A stretch of 64,000 nucleotides of DNA. Origin: Enterobacteriaceae bacterium 89. GTDB taxonomy: Bacteria > Pseudomonadota > Gammaproteobacteria > Enterobacterales > Enterobacteriaceae. A model generated the notes under the pieces. That model was not told the origin of the DNA and did not search any database. It saw only the letters and a program-made list of their open reading frames with translations. The first letter of the stretch is position 1. Each line of letters starts with the position of its first letter. A program made the translations under genes and the position numbers. Below, piece by piece: positions 1 through 13,241 of this stretch. The stretch spans positions 62,001-126,000 of the forward strand of contig RQJH01000005.1 in assembly GCA_014156375.1 (NCBI GenBank), in the 5' to 3' direction.

Positions 1-108
1 GACGTGGTGGACGTACCGCTGTGCCGCAAACCGTTTGCGCCGGTGGATGACAAATTCCTGCCCGAGCTGAAGGCCCTGGCACAGCAGTTAATGGCGGAAA
101 AACGCTAA
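1..108 (+). CDS. nanA: N-acetylneuraminate lyase, 3' end only
   Basis: The window opens inside this gene: the last 35 codons and the stop (TAA 106-108) are present. The tail [19 protein letters not shown] matches the C-terminus of enterobacterial NanA, the class I aldolase that splits sialic acid into N-acetylmannosamine and pyruvate in the cytoplasm. The active-site lysine lies upstream of the window and cannot be checked. It is followed by a repeat pair and then nanT on the same strand, the usual nanA-nanT order, so the assignment is secure despite the short fragment. Confidence 0.9.
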   Translation, partial: DVVDVPLCRKPFAPVDDKFLPELKALAQQLMAEKR

Positions 109-113
109 CGCAC

Positions 114-186
114 TGCCGGATACACTTTGCTTATTCGGCCTACAAAAAAGATACGTAGGCCGGATAAGGCGAAGCCGCATCCGGCA
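114..186. repeat. REP pair (BIME) between nanA and nanT
   Basis: Two REP-type palindromic units lie head to head: 114-143 (TGCCGGATAC...TTCGGCCTAC, a degraded copy) and 155-186 (GTAGGCCGGATAAGGCGAAG...CCGGCA, close to the E. coli REP consensus). Each folds by itself and together they form a longer inverted repeat. In enterobacteria such elements between operon genes can protect the upstream part of the mRNA from 3' exonucleases or bind gyrase. Here the pair fills most of the nanA-nanT gap; a differential-expression role is inferred. Confidence 0.85.
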
Positions 187-217
187 ACACGGCAACAAAC
201 GTCGTCGGGAGAGTCTC

Positions 218-1708
218 ATGAGTCCTTCTGCCCAAAGCATTCCGTGGTACCGCCATCTCAGCCGTCCACAGTGGCGTGCCTTCTCTGCCGCCTGGCTGGG
301 TTATCTGCTGGATGGCTTCGATTTTGTATTAATAGCGTTAGTCCTGACCGAGATTAAAGCCGAGTTTGGCTCGACGACCGTTGAAGCCGCCAGCCTGATT
401 TCCGCGGCGTTTATCTCTCGCTGGTTTGGTGGACTATTGCTGGGTGCCATGGGCGACCGCTATGGCCGAAAGCTGGCGATGATCACCAGCATTGTCCTGT
501 TTTCCTGCGGGACGCTGGCCTGTGGTTTTGCACCGGGTTACATCACCCTGTTTATCGCCCGGATGGTGATCGGCATGGGAATGGCCGGAGAGTATGGCTC
601 CAGCGCCACCTATGTGATTGAAAGCTGGCCGAAGCACCTGCGTAACAAAGCGAGCGGCTTTTTGATTTCCGGCTTTTCTGTTGGGGCAGTGGTGGCAGCC
701 CAGGTTTATAGCCTGGTGGTGCCGGTCTGGGGCTGGCGGGCGCTGTTTTTTATCGGCATTCTGCCGATTGTCTTCGCCCTGTGGCTGCGTAAAAACATCC
801 CTGAAGCCGAAGACTGGAAAGCGAAGCATGAAGGCCAGGCTCCTGTTCGCACCATGATCGATATTCTCTATCGCGGTAAGCATCGCGTTATCAACATTCT
901 GATGACGCTGTTTGCCGGAACGGCACTGTGGTTCTGCTTTGCAGGTGAGCTGAACAACGCCGGGCTGGTGCTGATCCTTGGTTTACTGTGCGCCGTAGTC
1001 TTTATCAGCTTTATGGTGCAAAGCAGCGGTAAACGCTGGCCGACGGGGGTGATGCTGATGGTGGTGGTGCTGTTTGCCTTCCTCTATTCATGGCCGATTC
1101 AGGCTCTGCTGCCAACTTATCTCAAAACCGAACTGGCTTACGATCCTTACACGGTGGCGCGGGTCCTGTTCTTCAGCGGCTTTGGTGCAGCGGCAGGCTG
1201 TATTGTTGGTGGTTTCCTCGGCGACTGGCTCGGCACCCGTAAAGCCTACGTCTGTAGCCTGCTGGCTTCTCAGGTGCTGATCGTTCCGGTCTTCGCTATC
1301 GGCGGATCCAGTATCTGGATCCTCGGTTTTCTGCTCTTCTTCCAGCAGATGCTGGGGCAGGGAATTTCCGGGATCCTGCCAAAGCTGATCGGCGGATACT
1401 TCGACACCGATCAGCGTGCTGCGGGACTGGGCTTTACCTACAACGTTGGGGCGCTTGGCGGTGCGATTGCCCCGATTATTGGCGCGCTGCTGGCACAGAA
1501 GATGGAGCTGGGAACGGCTCTGGGATCGCTCTCTTTCGGTCTGACTTTCGTGGTGATCCTGCTGATCGGCCTGGACATGCCCTCGCGCGTACAGCGTTGG
1601 ATCCGTCCTGAAGCTCTACGTACCCATGACGCTATAGATGGTAAACCATTCAGCGGCGCGGTGCCGTTTGGTGGTCCCAAAAGCAACCTGATGAAAAGCA
1701 AAGGATAA
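218..1708 (+). CDS. nanT: Sialic acid transporter NanT (MFS)
   Basis: 496 residues, the same length as E. coli NanT. An inner-membrane proton-linked symporter of the major facilitator superfamily that imports N-acetylneuraminate. The MFS signature GDRYGRK follows the second helix (about residues 85-91), and a second cytoplasmic-loop copy GDWLGTRKA lies near residue 335. Many hydrophobic segments fit the 14-helix topology known for NanT. The ATG at 218 has GGGAGA six bases upstream. The stop abuts the nanK start with no room for nanE, which normally sits here. Confidence 0.96.
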   Translation: MSPSAQSIPWYRHLSRPQWRAFSAAWLGYLLDGFDFVLIALVLTEIKAEFGSTTVEAASLISAAFISRWFGGLLLGAMGDRYGRKLAMITSIVLFSCGTLACGFAPGYITLFIARMVIGMGMAGEYGSSATYVIESWPKHLRNKASGFLISGFSVGAVVAAQVYSLVVPVWGWRALFFIGILPIVFALWLRKNIPEAEDWKAKHEGQAPVRTMIDILYRGKHRVINILMTLFAGTALWFCFAGELNNAGLVLILGLLCAVVFISFMVQSSGKRWPTGVMLMVVVLFAFLYSWPIQALLPTYLKTELAYDPYTVARVLFFSGFGAAAGCIVGGFLGDWLGTRKAYVCSLLASQVLIVPVFAIGGSSIWILGFLLFFQQMLGQGISGILPKLIGGYFDTDQRAAGLGFTYNVGALGGAIAPIIGALLAQKMELGTALGSLSFGLTFVVILLIGLDMPSRVQRWIRPEALRTHDAIDGKPFSGAVPFGGPKSNLMKSKG

Positions 1709-1712
1709 GGTG

Positions 1713-3046
<1,334 letters not shown>

Positions 3047-3062
3047 TTAAGGATTGTTTTAC

Positions 3063-3096
3063 CCGGCCTGCAAAGACATTTGCAGGCCGGTTTGTC

Positions 3097-3098
<2 letters not shown>
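3063..3098 (+). terminator. Terminator of the nan operon
   Basis: A perfect 12-bp stem (3063-3074 with 3079-3090, loop GACA) is followed by TTTGTCTT on the plus strand. It lies between nanQ and the convergent gltD stop. On the minus strand the stem is not followed by a T run, so it works mainly for nan transcripts. Confidence 0.85.
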
Positions 3099-4524
<1,426 letters not shown>

Positions 4525-7500
4525 TTACTGCGCCTGCACACGCAGCTCAGCTGCGCTACGACTACGGTGACCCAACAGTGCTTTGACATCGCTGGACTTC
4601 GGTTTAACCAGAGCAAATTTCGCGGAGAATGCTGGCCAGTTAGCCAGGATCTCTTCGCCGCGAGACGAGCCGGTCAGCTGAACGTGTTCAGTGATCAGGC
4701 CGCGCAGATGCTCTTCGTGGATAGCCAGCGTGTCGACGTCCAGCACTTCCACCAGTTCCGGGTTCACGCGTTTGCGGAAGTCGCCGTCTTCGTCCAGCAC
4801 GTAGGCGAAGCCACCGGTCATGCCCGCGCCAAAGTTGACGCCGGTTTTACCGAGCACGCAGACGATGCCGCCGGTCATATATTCACAGCCGTTATCGCCA
4901 ATGCCTTCCACCACGGTGATGGCACCGGAGTTGCGCACTGCGAAACGCTCACCCGCGCGGCCTGCGGCGTACAGACGGCCACCGGTTGCGCCGTACAGGC
5001 AGGTGTTGCCGATGATGCTCGCTTCGTGGCTGCGGAAGGCAGAACCGACCGGAGGACGAATCGCCAGTAAACCGCCCGCCATGCCTTTGCCCACGTAGTC
5101 GTTGGCATCGCCGGTCAGGTGCAGTTCCACGCCGCCTGCGTTCCACACGCCGAAGCTCTGGCCTGCAGTGCCGCTGAAGTGCGCTTTAATCGGATCTGCT
5201 GCCAGACCCTGATCGCCGTGCGTCTCGGCGATATAGCCAGACAGCGACGCGCCAACGGAACGGTCGGTGTTGCGAATATCGAACCAGAACGTTTTGCTCT
5301 GCTTGTCATCGACAAACGGTTTCGCCTGCTGCAGCAGCTGCGCGTTCAGCACCCCGTTATCAAACGGTGGGTTTTTCTCGGTGCAGTACAGCGCTTTGCC
5401 CGGATGCGGCTCGGCGGTTTCCAGCAGTTTGGCCAGATCCAGCTTCTGCTGCTTGGCGGTGAAACCATCCAGCTCTTTCAGCAGGTCGGTGCGGCCAATC
5501 AGGTCCACCAGACGTTTCACGCCCAGCTGTGCCATCAGCTCGCGGGTTTCGCGGGCGATGAATTCAAAGTAGTTGGTCACTTTGAACGGCAGACCGTGGT
5601 AGTGGTTCTTACGCAGTTTGTCGTCCTGAGTTGCCACGCCCGTTGCGCAGTTGTTCAGGTGACAGATACGCAGATATTTACAGCCCAGTGCGACCATCGG
5701 ACCGGTGCCGAAGCCGAAGCTTTCCGCACCAAGGATCGCCGCTTTAATGATGTCGAGGCCAGTTTTCAGGCCGCCGTCCACCTGCAGACGAATTTTGTGG
5801 CGCAGACCGTTGGCAACCAGCGCCTGCTGGGTTTCCACCAGGCCGAGCTCCCACGGACAGCCCGCGTATTTCACCGAGGAAAGTGGGCTTGCGCCAGTAC
5901 CGCCGTCATAGCCAGCGATGGTGATCAGATCCGCATAGGCTTTTGCCACGCCGGTCGCGATGGTGCCGACGCCCGGTTCGGAAACCAGCTTCACGGAGAT
6001 CATCGCTTTCGGGTTGACCTGCTTGAGGTCGAAAATCAGCTGTGCCAGATCCTCGATAGAGTAAATATCGTGGTGCGGCGGTGGGGAAATCAGCGTCACG
6101 CCCGGCACGGAATAGCGCAGTTTGGCGATGTAAGGGGTGACTTTATCACCCGGTAGCTGACCGCCTTCACCTGGCTTCGCGCCCTGGGCCACTTTAATCT
6201 GGATAACGTCGGCGTTAACCAGGTACGCCGGAGTAACGCCAAAGCGACCGGAGGCCACCTGCTTGATGCGTGACACTTTGTTGGTGCCATAGCGAGCCGG
6301 ATCTTCACCGCCTTCGCCGGAGTTGGAGTTACCGCCGATGCTGTTCATGGCTTCCGCCAGCGCTTCGTGGGCTTCCGGGCTCAGTGCGCCGATGGACATC
6401 GCCGCAGTGTCAAAGCGTTTGAACAGCTCTTTTGCCGGTTCCACTTCGCTGAGGCTGACAGCCTGATCGCCTGGATTGAGCGCCAGCAGATCGCGCAGCG
6501 TAGCCGCCGGGCGCTCGTTGACAAGCTTCGAGTATTCCTGATAGTCACGGTATTCGCCGCTCTGTACCGCCTGTTGCAGGGTGCGCACCACGTCCGGGTT
6601 ATAGGCGTGATATTCGCCGCCGTGCACGTATTTCAGCAGCCCGCCCTGATCCAGAGGTTTACGCGCCAGCCATGCGCGCTTGGAGAGATTCAGCAGATCC
6701 TGCTGGAAGTCTTCAAACCCGGCACCGCCGATACGGCTGACCACGCCCTGGAAGCAGGTATTCGCCACGCTGTCGTGCAGGCCAACCGCTTCAAACAGCT
6801 TCGAGCAGCGGTAAGAGGCGATAGTCGAGATGCCCATTTTGGACATGATTTTGTACAGGCCTTTGTTGATGCCATTACGGTAGTTCAGCATCACGTGGCG
6901 GTAATCTTTTTCAATCGCCTTGCTGTCGACCAGCTTCGCCAGGGTTTCGTAGGCGAGGTATGGATAAATCGCCGTCGCACCGAAGCCCAGCAGTACCGCA
7001 AAGTGGTGCGGATCGCGGGCGCTGGCGGTTTCAACGATGATGTTGGCGTCGCAGCGCAGGCTCTTATCGACCAGACGAGTCTGGATCGCGCCAACGGCCA
7101 TCGGTGCAGGCACCGGCAGGCGATTTTTAGCAATATTACGGTCCGACAGTACCAGCAGAACGGTACCGTCGCGGACCATCTGCTCGGCTTTATCGCACAG
7201 CGCATTGACCGTTTCTTCCAGACTTGCTTCCGTCACATCGAAGGTAATATCGAGCGTGTCCGCGCGATAATACTCTTCCTGAATGGTGGTCAGCTGTGTG
7301 AAATCGGAGTACAGCAGGATCGGCGATTTGAAGCTCAGACGGTGCGCCTGGCCTTCGGCTTCGCAGAAGACGTTCATCTCGCGGCCAATGCTGGTGGCGA
7401 GCGACATCACGTGCGCTTCACGCAGCGGATCGATTGGCGGGTTGGTCACCTGCGCAAACTGCTGACGGAAGTAGTCATAAATGATGCGCGGCTGGCTGGA

Positions 7501-8985
7501 GAGCACGGCAAACGGGGTATCATCCCCCATGGAGCCGACCGCTTCCTGGCCGTTTTCGCCCAGCACGCGGATAACGGAATCCAGCTCTTCGGCGCTGTAG
7601 TTAAATTGTTTCTGGTAGCTGGCGAGCATGTCGTCGTCCAGCTCGCGGCTGCCTACGTCTTCATCCGGCAGGTCTTCAAATGGCACCAGACGACGGACGT
7701 TTTTCTCCATCCACTCTTTGTAAGGGTGGCGGATTTTGAGGTCGTGATCGGTTTCCGCCGAGTGCAGAATGCGACCCGCACGGGTGTCGATAACCATCAG
7801 CTCGCCCGGGCCAACGCGGCCTTTCTCAACCACTTCATCAGGCTGGTAATCCCAGATCCCGACTTCAGAAGCGCAGGTGATGAGCTTGTCTTTGGTGATT
7901 ACGTATCGCGCCGGACGCAGGCCGTTACGGTCCAGGTTACAGGCCGCGTAGCGACCGTCGGACATGACGATGCCCGCCGGGCCATCCCACGGCTCCATGT
8001 GCATGGAGTTAAAGTCGAAGAACGCACGCAGATCGGTGTCCATGTCCGGGTTGTTCTGCCAGGCTGGCGGAACGAGCAATCGCATGGCACGCACGATGTC
8101 CATCCCGCCTGCCAGCAGCAGTTCGAGCATGTTATCCATCGAGCTGGAGTCAGAGCCGGTTTCGTTAACGAACGGCGCGGCGTCGTGCAGATCCGGGATC
8201 AGCGGGGTCTGGAACTTATAGGTACGAGCGCGCGCCCACTGACGGTTACCGGTGATGGTGTTGATTTCACCGTTGTGCGCCAGATAGCGGAACGGCTGCG
8301 CCAATGGCCAGCGCGGGACGGTGTTGGTGGAGAAGCGCTGGTGGAACAGGCAAATGGCCGATTCCAGACGCAGGTCCGCCAGGTCCAGGTAGAAGCGCGG
8401 CAGATCCGCCGGCATACACAGACCTTTATAGATATTGATCAGGTTCGACAGGCTACAGACGTAGAAGTCTTTGTCTTCCTGAAGACGCTTTTCGATACGG
8501 CGACGGGCGATAAACAGACGACGCTCCATATCGCGCGGGCGCCAGCCAGCCGGGGCGTTAACGAAAATCTGTTCGATACGTGGCAGGGAGGAAAGGGCAA
8601 TTTCACCGAGTACGCCTTCGTTGGTCGGCACTTCACGCCAGCCGACGATAGACAGCGTTTCGCGCTGAAGTTCTTCTTCAACCACGCGACGTGCAGCGGC
8701 AGCGAGTTCCGGATCTTTATTCAGGAACAGCATCCCGACCGCATAGTTTTTGGCTAAGCGCCAGCCGTGCTCTTCGGCCACCAGGCGGAAAAAGCGATCC
8801 GGTTTTTGCAGCAGCAGGCCGCAACCGTCACCGGTTTTACCATCGGCAAGGATCGCGCCACGGTGCTGCATGCGCGCCAGCGCATGAATGGCGGTTCGCA
8901 CTACCTTGTGGCTAGGTTCGCCTTCTATGTGGGCGATCAGGCCGAAACCACAGTTATCCCTCTCAAGGGATTTATCGTACAACAT
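4525..8985 (-). CDS. gltB: Glutamate synthase large subunit
   Basis: 1486 residues. Converts glutamine plus 2-oxoglutarate to two glutamates with GltD. An 11-residue propeptide ([11 protein letters not shown]) precedes Cys12, which becomes the N-terminal nucleophile of the type II glutaminase domain. The central and FMN-binding synthase domains follow, with the 3Fe-4S cysteines [12 protein letters not shown] near residue 1110 and the C-terminal GXGXG beta-helix ([20 protein letters not shown]). The start at 8985 is supported by GGGAGG nine bases upstream. Long readings on the opposite strand are codon-bias shadows. Confidence 0.97.
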   Translation of the reverse strand: MLYDKSLERDNCGFGLIAHIEGEPSHKVVRTAIHALARMQHRGAILADGKTGDGCGLLLQKPDRFFRLVAEEHGWRLAKNYAVGMLFLNKDPELAAAARRVVEEELQRETLSIVGWREVPTNEGVLGEIALSSLPRIEQIFVNAPAGWRPRDMERRLFIARRRIEKRLQEDKDFYVCSLSNLINIYKGLCMPADLPRFYLDLADLRLESAICLFHQRFSTNTVPRWPLAQPFRYLAHNGEINTITGNRQWARARTYKFQTPLIPDLHDAAPFVNETGSDSSSMDNMLELLLAGGMDIVRAMRLLVPPAWQNNPDMDTDLRAFFDFNSMHMEPWDGPAGIVMSDGRYAACNLDRNGLRPARYVITKDKLITCASEVGIWDYQPDEVVEKGRVGPGELMVIDTRAGRILHSAETDHDLKIRHPYKEWMEKNVRRLVPFEDLPDEDVGSRELDDDMLASYQKQFNYSAEELDSVIRVLGENGQEAVGSMGDDTPFAVLSSQPRIIYDYFRQQFAQVTNPPIDPLREAHVMSLATSIGREMNVFCEAEGQAHRLSFKSPILLYSDFTQLTTIQEEYYRADTLDITFDVTEASLEETVNALCDKAEQMVRDGTVLLVLSDRNIAKNRLPVPAPMAVGAIQTRLVDKSLRCDANIIVETASARDPHHFAVLLGFGATAIYPYLAYETLAKLVDSKAIEKDYRHVMLNYRNGINKGLYKIMSKMGISTIASYRCSKLFEAVGLHDSVANTCFQGVVSRIGGAGFEDFQQDLLNLSKRAWLARKPLDQGGLLKYVHGGEYHAYNPDVVRTLQQAVQSGEYRDYQEYSKLVNERPAATLRDLLALNPGDQAVSLSEVEPAKELFKRFDTAAMSIGALSPEAHEALAEAMNSIGGNSNSGEGGEDPARYGTNKVSRIKQVASGRFGVTPAYLVNADVIQIKVAQGAKPGEGGQLPGDKVTPYIAKLRYSVPGVTLISPPPHHDIYSIEDLAQLIFDLKQVNPKAMISVKLVSEPGVGTIATGVAKAYADLITIAGYDGGTGASPLSSVKYAGCPWELGLVETQQALVANGLRHKIRLQVDGGLKTGLDIIKAAILGAESFGFGTGPMVALGCKYLRICHLNNCATGVATQDDKLRKNHYHGLPFKVTNYFEFIARETRELMAQLGVKRLVDLIGRTDLLKELDGFTAKQQKLDLAKLLETAEPHPGKALYCTEKNPPFDNGVLNAQLLQQAKPFVDDKQSKTFWFDIRNTDRSVGASLSGYIAETHGDQGLAADPIKAHFSGTAGQSFGVWNAGGVELHLTGDANDYVGKGMAGGLLAIRPPVGSAFRSHEASIIGNTCLYGATGGRLYAAGRAGERFAVRNSGAITVVEGIGDNGCEYMTGGIVCVLGKTGVNFGAGMTGGFAYVLDEDGDFRKRVNPELVEVLDVDTLAIHEEHLRGLITEHVQLTGSSRGEEILANWPAFSAKFALVKPKSSDVKALLGHRSRSAAELRVQAQ

Positions 8986-9341
8986 ATCAGTGAACCTCCC
9001 CAGGCTCTACGGAGTCGCTCCGACACCGATTGCGCGCAGGCGCAGAAAGAGCAAGGCGGCGGGGCTTAAGGCCACGCATTCGCCCTCTCAACATCCTTTC
9101 GCATCGGTAAACAAGTATTGCGGACTTGCTTCAGAGGGAATCTCAATAACTGCATAAATATGATGAGCAGACCGCTCATCGAGAAAGCTTCCAGCGGATC
9201 CTCAACTTATCGGGAATCCGCACACAGGTCAAATGGCAATCTTATTGATATGAAAATGTGCTACAGGATGGTTATCGATATGATAAATAAGGAAATTAAG
9301 ACTATTTTAGCCTTCCTTAAGTAAGCCGGATGGCGTAATTG

Positions 9342-9361
9342 AATGTGATCTCTCTCACTAT
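9342..9361. promoter_or_regulatory. CRP-like site in the gltB control region
   Basis: TGTGA (9344-9348), six bases, then TCACT (9355-9359): nine of the ten conserved CRP half-site bases. E. coli gltBDF is known to be controlled by CRP and Lrp upstream of its promoter. A possible gltB -10 on the minus strand is TAAAAT at 9304-9309, with no good -35 element, which fits an activated promoter, but it puts the site nearer the start (about -55) than in E. coli. It could instead serve yhcC. Confidence 0.55.
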
Positions 9362-9408
9362 CTGTGGGCGCTATTATTGTCGATCTGTGCTGAAAGCTGT
9401 TTTCAGGC

Positions 9409-9423
9409 CAGAATAATATTCTG
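9409..9423. promoter_or_regulatory. Lrp-like site upstream of gltB
   Basis: The near-palindrome CAGAATAATATTCTG fits the Lrp consensus YAGHAWATTWTDCTR at 14 of 15 positions. It lies about 65 bp upstream of the CRP-like site as seen from gltB. Lrp is the major activator of gltBDF in E. coli and acts from several upstream sites; only this one is convincing by eye here. Confidence 0.5.
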
Positions 9424-9657
9424 CTGTAGGGGGCGAATCCCCAGCATGACACTGTTTTTTATCTGTGACGGCGATCGGCAAAATTCACAGGCAGGCATAA
9501 GCAAAAGTCATCACCCGGGATGTGAATTTAATTGCGGTAATTTTGATTTATTATGCAATAGGTGTGAGATCTCCGGAGCGCTTGATCGAGGTCATCGCTG
9601 CAAGAGACAAAAAATGGCAGGCTTTGCACCTCTTTAAAAGGTGCGGTCTATCAGATT

Positions 9658-10584
9658 ATGCAGTTACAGAAATTAGTCAATATGTTTGGTGGGGATCTTT
9701 CGCGTCGCTATGGCGAAAAGGTCCATAAACTGACGCTTCACGGTGGGTTTAGCTGTCCGAATCGCGACGGCACCATCGGGCGCGGAGGCTGCACCTTCTG
9801 TAACGTGGCGTCCTTTGCCGACGAAGCCCAGCAGCATCACTCGATTGCCGAACAGCTGTCGCATCAGGCCCATCTGGTCAATCGGGCAAAACGCTATCTC
9901 GCTTATTTTCAGGCCTATACCAGCACCTTTGCCGAAGTTCAGGTGCTGCGCTCTATGTATCAACAGGCCGTGAGCCAGGCGAATATCGTCGGGCTATGCG
10001 TGGGGACGCGCCCGGACTGCGTGCCGGAAGCGGTGCTTGATTTACTCTGTGAATATAAAGATCAGGGTTACGAAGTGTGGCTGGAGCTGGGACTGCAGAG
10101 CGCGCAGGATAAAACCCTGCATCGCATCAACCGCGGGCATGATTTTGCCTGCTACCAGACAACTACGCGCCTGGCCCGCGAACGCGGTCTGAAAGTCTGT
10201 TCGCATCTGATTGTCGGTTTGCCGGGAGAAGGGCACGCCGAATGCCTCGATACGCTGCATAAAGTGGTGGAGACCGGCGTTGACGGCATCAAGCTGCATC
10301 CGCTGCATATCGTTACCGGCAGCATTATGGCTAAAGCCTGGGAAGCCGGGCGACTGAACGGCATCGGGCTTGAAGAGTACACCGTGACGGCGGGAGAGAT
10401 GATCCGTCACACGCCGCCGGAGGTGATTTATCACCGCATTTCTGCCAGCGCTCGTCGCCCAACGCTGCTGGCTCCGCTGTGGTGTGAGAACCGCTGGACG
10501 GGCATGGTTGAACTCGACAAATACCTTAACGAGCACGGCGTGCAGGGCTCGGCATTGGGTCTTCCGTGGATTAAACCAGAATAA
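9658..10584 (+). CDS. yhcC: Radical SAM protein YhcC
   Basis: 308 residues, a TIGR01212-family radical SAM protein of unknown substrate. The 4Fe-4S cysteines are C33, C45 and C48 in CPNRDGTIGRGGCTFC, a wider spacing than the usual CxxxCxxC that is typical of this family. A glycine-rich HLIVGLPGEG follows near residue 185. In E. coli it also lies divergent from gltB and upstream of arcB. The start ATG at 9658 has no strong Shine-Dalgarno; a small hairpin (9626-9644) precedes it. Confidence 0.92.
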   Translation: MQLQKLVNMFGGDLSRRYGEKVHKLTLHGGFSCPNRDGTIGRGGCTFCNVASFADEAQQHHSIAEQLSHQAHLVNRAKRYLAYFQAYTSTFAEVQVLRSMYQQAVSQANIVGLCVGTRPDCVPEAVLDLLCEYKDQGYEVWLELGLQSAQDKTLHRINRGHDFACYQTTTRLARERGLKVCSHLIVGLPGEGHAECLDTLHKVVETGVDGIKLHPLHIVTGSIMAKAWEAGRLNGIGLEEYTVTAGEMIRHTPPEVIYHRISASARRPTLLAPLWCENRWTGMVELDKYLNEHGVQGSALGLPWIKPE

Positions 10585-10665
10585 CACCCGCATTTTTCGC
10601 ACAACCTTCAACGCGTTGCTCAGAATTGGGTATTATTGAGCGACGTTGTGGTGAAGGAAATCCCT

Positions 10666-12993
10666 ATGAAGCAAATCCGAATGCTTGCGCAGTACTATGT
10701 CGACCTGATGATGAAGCTCGGCCTGGTGCGCTTCTCGATGCTGTTGGCGCTGGCGCTGGTGGTGCTGGCGATTGTTGTGCAGATGGCCGTGACCATGGTG
10801 CTGCACGGCCAGGTCGAAAGTATTGATGTTATCCGCTCAATCTTCTTTGGATTGCTGATCACCCCCTGGGCGGTCTATTTCCTCTCGGTGGTCGTGGAAC
10901 AGCTGGAAGAGTCCCGCCAGCGCCTGACTCGAGTAGTGGAAAAGCTGGAGGAGATGCGCGATCGCGACCTTAAGCTCAACGTCCAGCTGAAAGATAATAT
11001 TGCCCAGCTCAATCAGGAAATCAGCGACCGTGTTAAAGCGGAAGCAGAGCGTCAGAGCACGCTGGAACAGCTGAAAGTCGAGATGCAGGAGCGTGAAGAG
11101 ACGCAAATTCAGCTCGAGCAGCAATCTTCTTTCCTGCGCTCCTTCCTTGATGCCTCACCGGATCTGGTTTTCTACCGCAACGAAGATAAAGAGTTTTCCG
11201 GCTGCAACCGCGCGATGGAGCTGCTGACCGGAAAAAGCGAAAAGCAGCTGATCCACCTGAAGCCGCTGGATGTTTACTCGCCGGAAGCCGCCGCCAAGGT
11301 TATCGAAACCGACGAGAAGGTCTTCCGCCACAACGTCTCGCTGACCTACGAACAGTGGCTGGATTATCCGGACGGACGCAAAGCCTGCTTCGAAATCCGT
11401 AAAGTGCCGTATTACGACCGCGTCGGGAAACGCCACGGTCTGATGGGCTTTGGTCGTGATATCACCGAACGCAAGCGCTATCAGGATGCGCTGGAGCGCG
11501 CCAGCCGCGATAAGACCACCTTTATTTCCACCATCAGCCACGAGCTGCGTACTCCTCTCAACGGCATCGTGGGGCTGAGCCGCATCCTGCTGGATACCGA
11601 ACTGACGTCAGAGCAGGAGAAATACCTGAAAACTATCCATGTCTCGGCGGTGACGCTGGGGAATATTTTCAATGACATCATTGATATGGATAAGATGGAG
11701 CGGCGTAAAGTCCAGCTGGATAACCAGCCTGTCGATTTTACCGGCTTCCTGGCGGACCTGGAAAACCTCTCCGGGCTGCAGGCGCAACAAAAAGGGTTGC
11801 GCTTCGTGATGGATCCGACGCTGCCGCTACCGCACAAAGTCATCACCGACGGCACCCGTCTGCGGCAAATCCTGTGGAATCTGATCAGCAATGCGGTGAA
11901 ATTCACCCAGCAGGGCAATGTGACCGTTCGCGTGCGCTACGACGAGGGCAGCATTCTGCACTTCGAGGTTGAGGATTCCGGCATTGGTATCCCGCAGGAA
12001 GAGCAGGACAAGATTTTCGCCATGTACTATCAGGTGAAAGACAGCCAGGGCGGGAAACCGGCAACGGGGACGGGGATTGGCCTGGCGGTGTCACGCCGTC
12101 TGGCGAAAAACATGGGCGGCGATATTACGGTTGCGAGTCAGCCGGGCCACGGCTCCACCTTTACCCTGACGGTGCATGCCCCGGCGGTGGCGGAAGAGGT
12201 CGAGAGCGAGCTGGATGAAGACGATATGCCGCTGCCTGCGCTGCACGTTCTGCTGGTGGAAGATATCGAGCTGAACGTGATTGTTGCTCGCTCAGTATTG
12301 GAAAAACTGGGCAACAGCGTGGATGTGGCAATGACCGGGCAGGCGGCGCTGGAGATGTTCTCTCCGGCCGAATATGACCTGGTGCTGCTGGATATTCAGC
12401 TGCCTGATATGACCGGGCTGGATATCTCCCGCGAGCTGAAGCAGCGCTATCACGCCGACGATCTGCCGCCGCTGGTGGCGCTGACCGCCAACGTGCTGAA
12501 AGACAAAAAAGAGTATCTGGATGCCGGAATGGATGACGTGCTCAGTAAGCCACTTTCCGTACCGGCATTAACTGCCATGATCCAGAAGTTTTGGGACACT
12601 ACCGACGACGAGGAAGCGAAAGTGACAACGACCGACAGCAGCAAATCACAGAACGTGCTGGATACTGACATGCTTGAGCAGTACATCGAACTGGTTGGGC
12701 CGAAGCTTATCACCGACGGACTTGCCGTATTCGAAAAAATGATGCCGGGCTATCTGGCGGTGTTGGAGTCGAACCTGACCGCGCGCGATCAAAAAGGCAT
12801 TGTCGAAGAGGGTCACAAAATTAAAGGGGCAGCGGGCTCTATTGGCCTGCGTCATATTCAACAGCTTGGTCAGCAAATTCAGACGCCGGATTTACCTGCC
12901 TGGTGGGATAACGTAGGTGAATGGGTCGAAGAGATGAAATCCGAGTGGCAGCAGGATGTCGCGACCTTAAAAGCCTGGGTTGCCAGCCGCTAA
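10666..12993 (+). CDS. arcB: Tripartite redox sensor kinase ArcB
   Basis: 775 residues. Inner-membrane hybrid kinase that signals quinone redox state to ArcA. Two transmembrane helices (about 23-45 and 58-77), a coiled-coil linker, a PAS domain (about 155-270), a histidine kinase core with H292 in STISHELRTPLNG, ATPase motifs (NLISNAVKF, DSGIGI), a receiver with D576 in VLLDIQLPD, and an Hpt domain with H717 in EEGHKIKGAAGS. All three phosphorelay residues were placed by coordinate. ATG 10666 was chosen for its GAAGGAAA ribosome site; a TTG 30 bases upstream is in frame. The C-terminus is three residues shorter than in E. coli. Confidence 0.96.
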   Translation: MKQIRMLAQYYVDLMMKLGLVRFSMLLALALVVLAIVVQMAVTMVLHGQVESIDVIRSIFFGLLITPWAVYFLSVVVEQLEESRQRLTRVVEKLEEMRDRDLKLNVQLKDNIAQLNQEISDRVKAEAERQSTLEQLKVEMQEREETQIQLEQQSSFLRSFLDASPDLVFYRNEDKEFSGCNRAMELLTGKSEKQLIHLKPLDVYSPEAAAKVIETDEKVFRHNVSLTYEQWLDYPDGRKACFEIRKVPYYDRVGKRHGLMGFGRDITERKRYQDALERASRDKTTFISTISHELRTPLNGIVGLSRILLDTELTSEQEKYLKTIHVSAVTLGNIFNDIIDMDKMERRKVQLDNQPVDFTGFLADLENLSGLQAQQKGLRFVMDPTLPLPHKVITDGTRLRQILWNLISNAVKFTQQGNVTVRVRYDEGSILHFEVEDSGIGIPQEEQDKIFAMYYQVKDSQGGKPATGTGIGLAVSRRLAKNMGGDITVASQPGHGSTFTLTVHAPAVAEEVESELDEDDMPLPALHVLLVEDIELNVIVARSVLEKLGNSVDVAMTGQAALEMFSPAEYDLVLLDIQLPDMTGLDISRELKQRYHADDLPPLVALTANVLKDKKEYLDAGMDDVLSKPLSVPALTAMIQKFWDTTDDEEAKVTTTDSSKSQNVLDTDMLEQYIELVGPKLITDGLAVFEKMMPGYLAVLESNLTARDQKGIVEEGHKIKGAAGSIGLRHIQQLGQQIQTPDLPAWWDNVGEWVEEMKSEWQQDVATLKAWVASR

Positions 12994-13019
12994 AAAAATG
13001 ACCCCGGTCAAGCCGGGGT
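12992..13019 (-). terminator. Terminator of arcZ, probably shared with arcB
   Basis: Stem 13001-13007/13013-13019 (7 bp, G/C-rich, loop of five) followed on the minus strand by seven T (12992-12998). On the plus strand an A run precedes it and no T run follows, so arcB termination there would be weak. The poly-U tail is the Hfq-binding end of ArcZ. Confidence 0.85.
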
Positions 13020-13111
13020 GCGCGAATACTGCGCCAACACCAGGGAAAACGTGGCTGCGCCTTGATAGTTTTAAGAAGTGAACAGACGCAACCTGGATGT
13101 TCGGATTGCAC
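12992..13111 (-). ncRNA. arcZ: Hfq-dependent small RNA ArcZ
   Basis: On the minus strand just after arcB lies the ArcZ sequence. The conserved core includes TTTCCCTGGTGTTGGCGCAG, then TATTCGCGC and the hairpin ACCCCGG/CCGGGGT with a T7 tail. The 5' end is set at GTGCAATCC (13111), which lines up with the E. coli start and lies eight bases beyond a TATCTT -10 box. About 120 nt, the E. coli length. ArcZ is processed to its 3' half, activates rpoS and represses many mRNAs including flhDC; it is repressed by ArcA-P and feeds back on arcB. In E. coli it lies between arcB and elbB, also opposite to arcB. Confidence 0.9.
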
Positions 13112-13118
13112 GCTGATT

Positions 13119-13147
13119 AAGATAGCAGAGCTTATAATATTTGTTAC
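13119..13147 (-). promoter_or_regulatory. Promoter of arcZ
   Basis: Minus-strand -35 GTAACA (13142-13147), 17-bp spacer, -10 TATCTT (13119-13124), placing the start at about 13111, where the ArcZ sequence begins. The -35 side is AT-rich with TGTTA and AGTTA copies (13142-13160 region) that could bind ArcA, the known repressor of arcZ, though their 13-bp spacing is not the consensus 11. Confidence 0.6.
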
Positions 13148-13241
13148 GTAAATCAGTTAAATGTGTGAAGCATGGCGATTAAATCAGAATTTTTAATCGC
13201 TATCAGTAAGTTGCGCTTAACAATAATGCAGGAAGAATAAA

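Noticed and set aside
6367..8757. 796-codon open frame on the plus strand across gltB
   Set aside because: Mirror of gltB codon bias; low-complexity composition rich in His, Gln, Phe and Val, no start signal, no family.
9522..9728. 68-codon frame overlapping the yhcC start
   Set aside because: No ribosome site, runs into yhcC out of frame, and the encoded peptide resembles nothing known.
13106..13138. Plus-strand promoter TTGCAC...TATAAT for mtgA
   Set aside because: Spacer is 21 bp, too long; the TATAAT (13133-13138) also lies in the arcZ promoter spacer.
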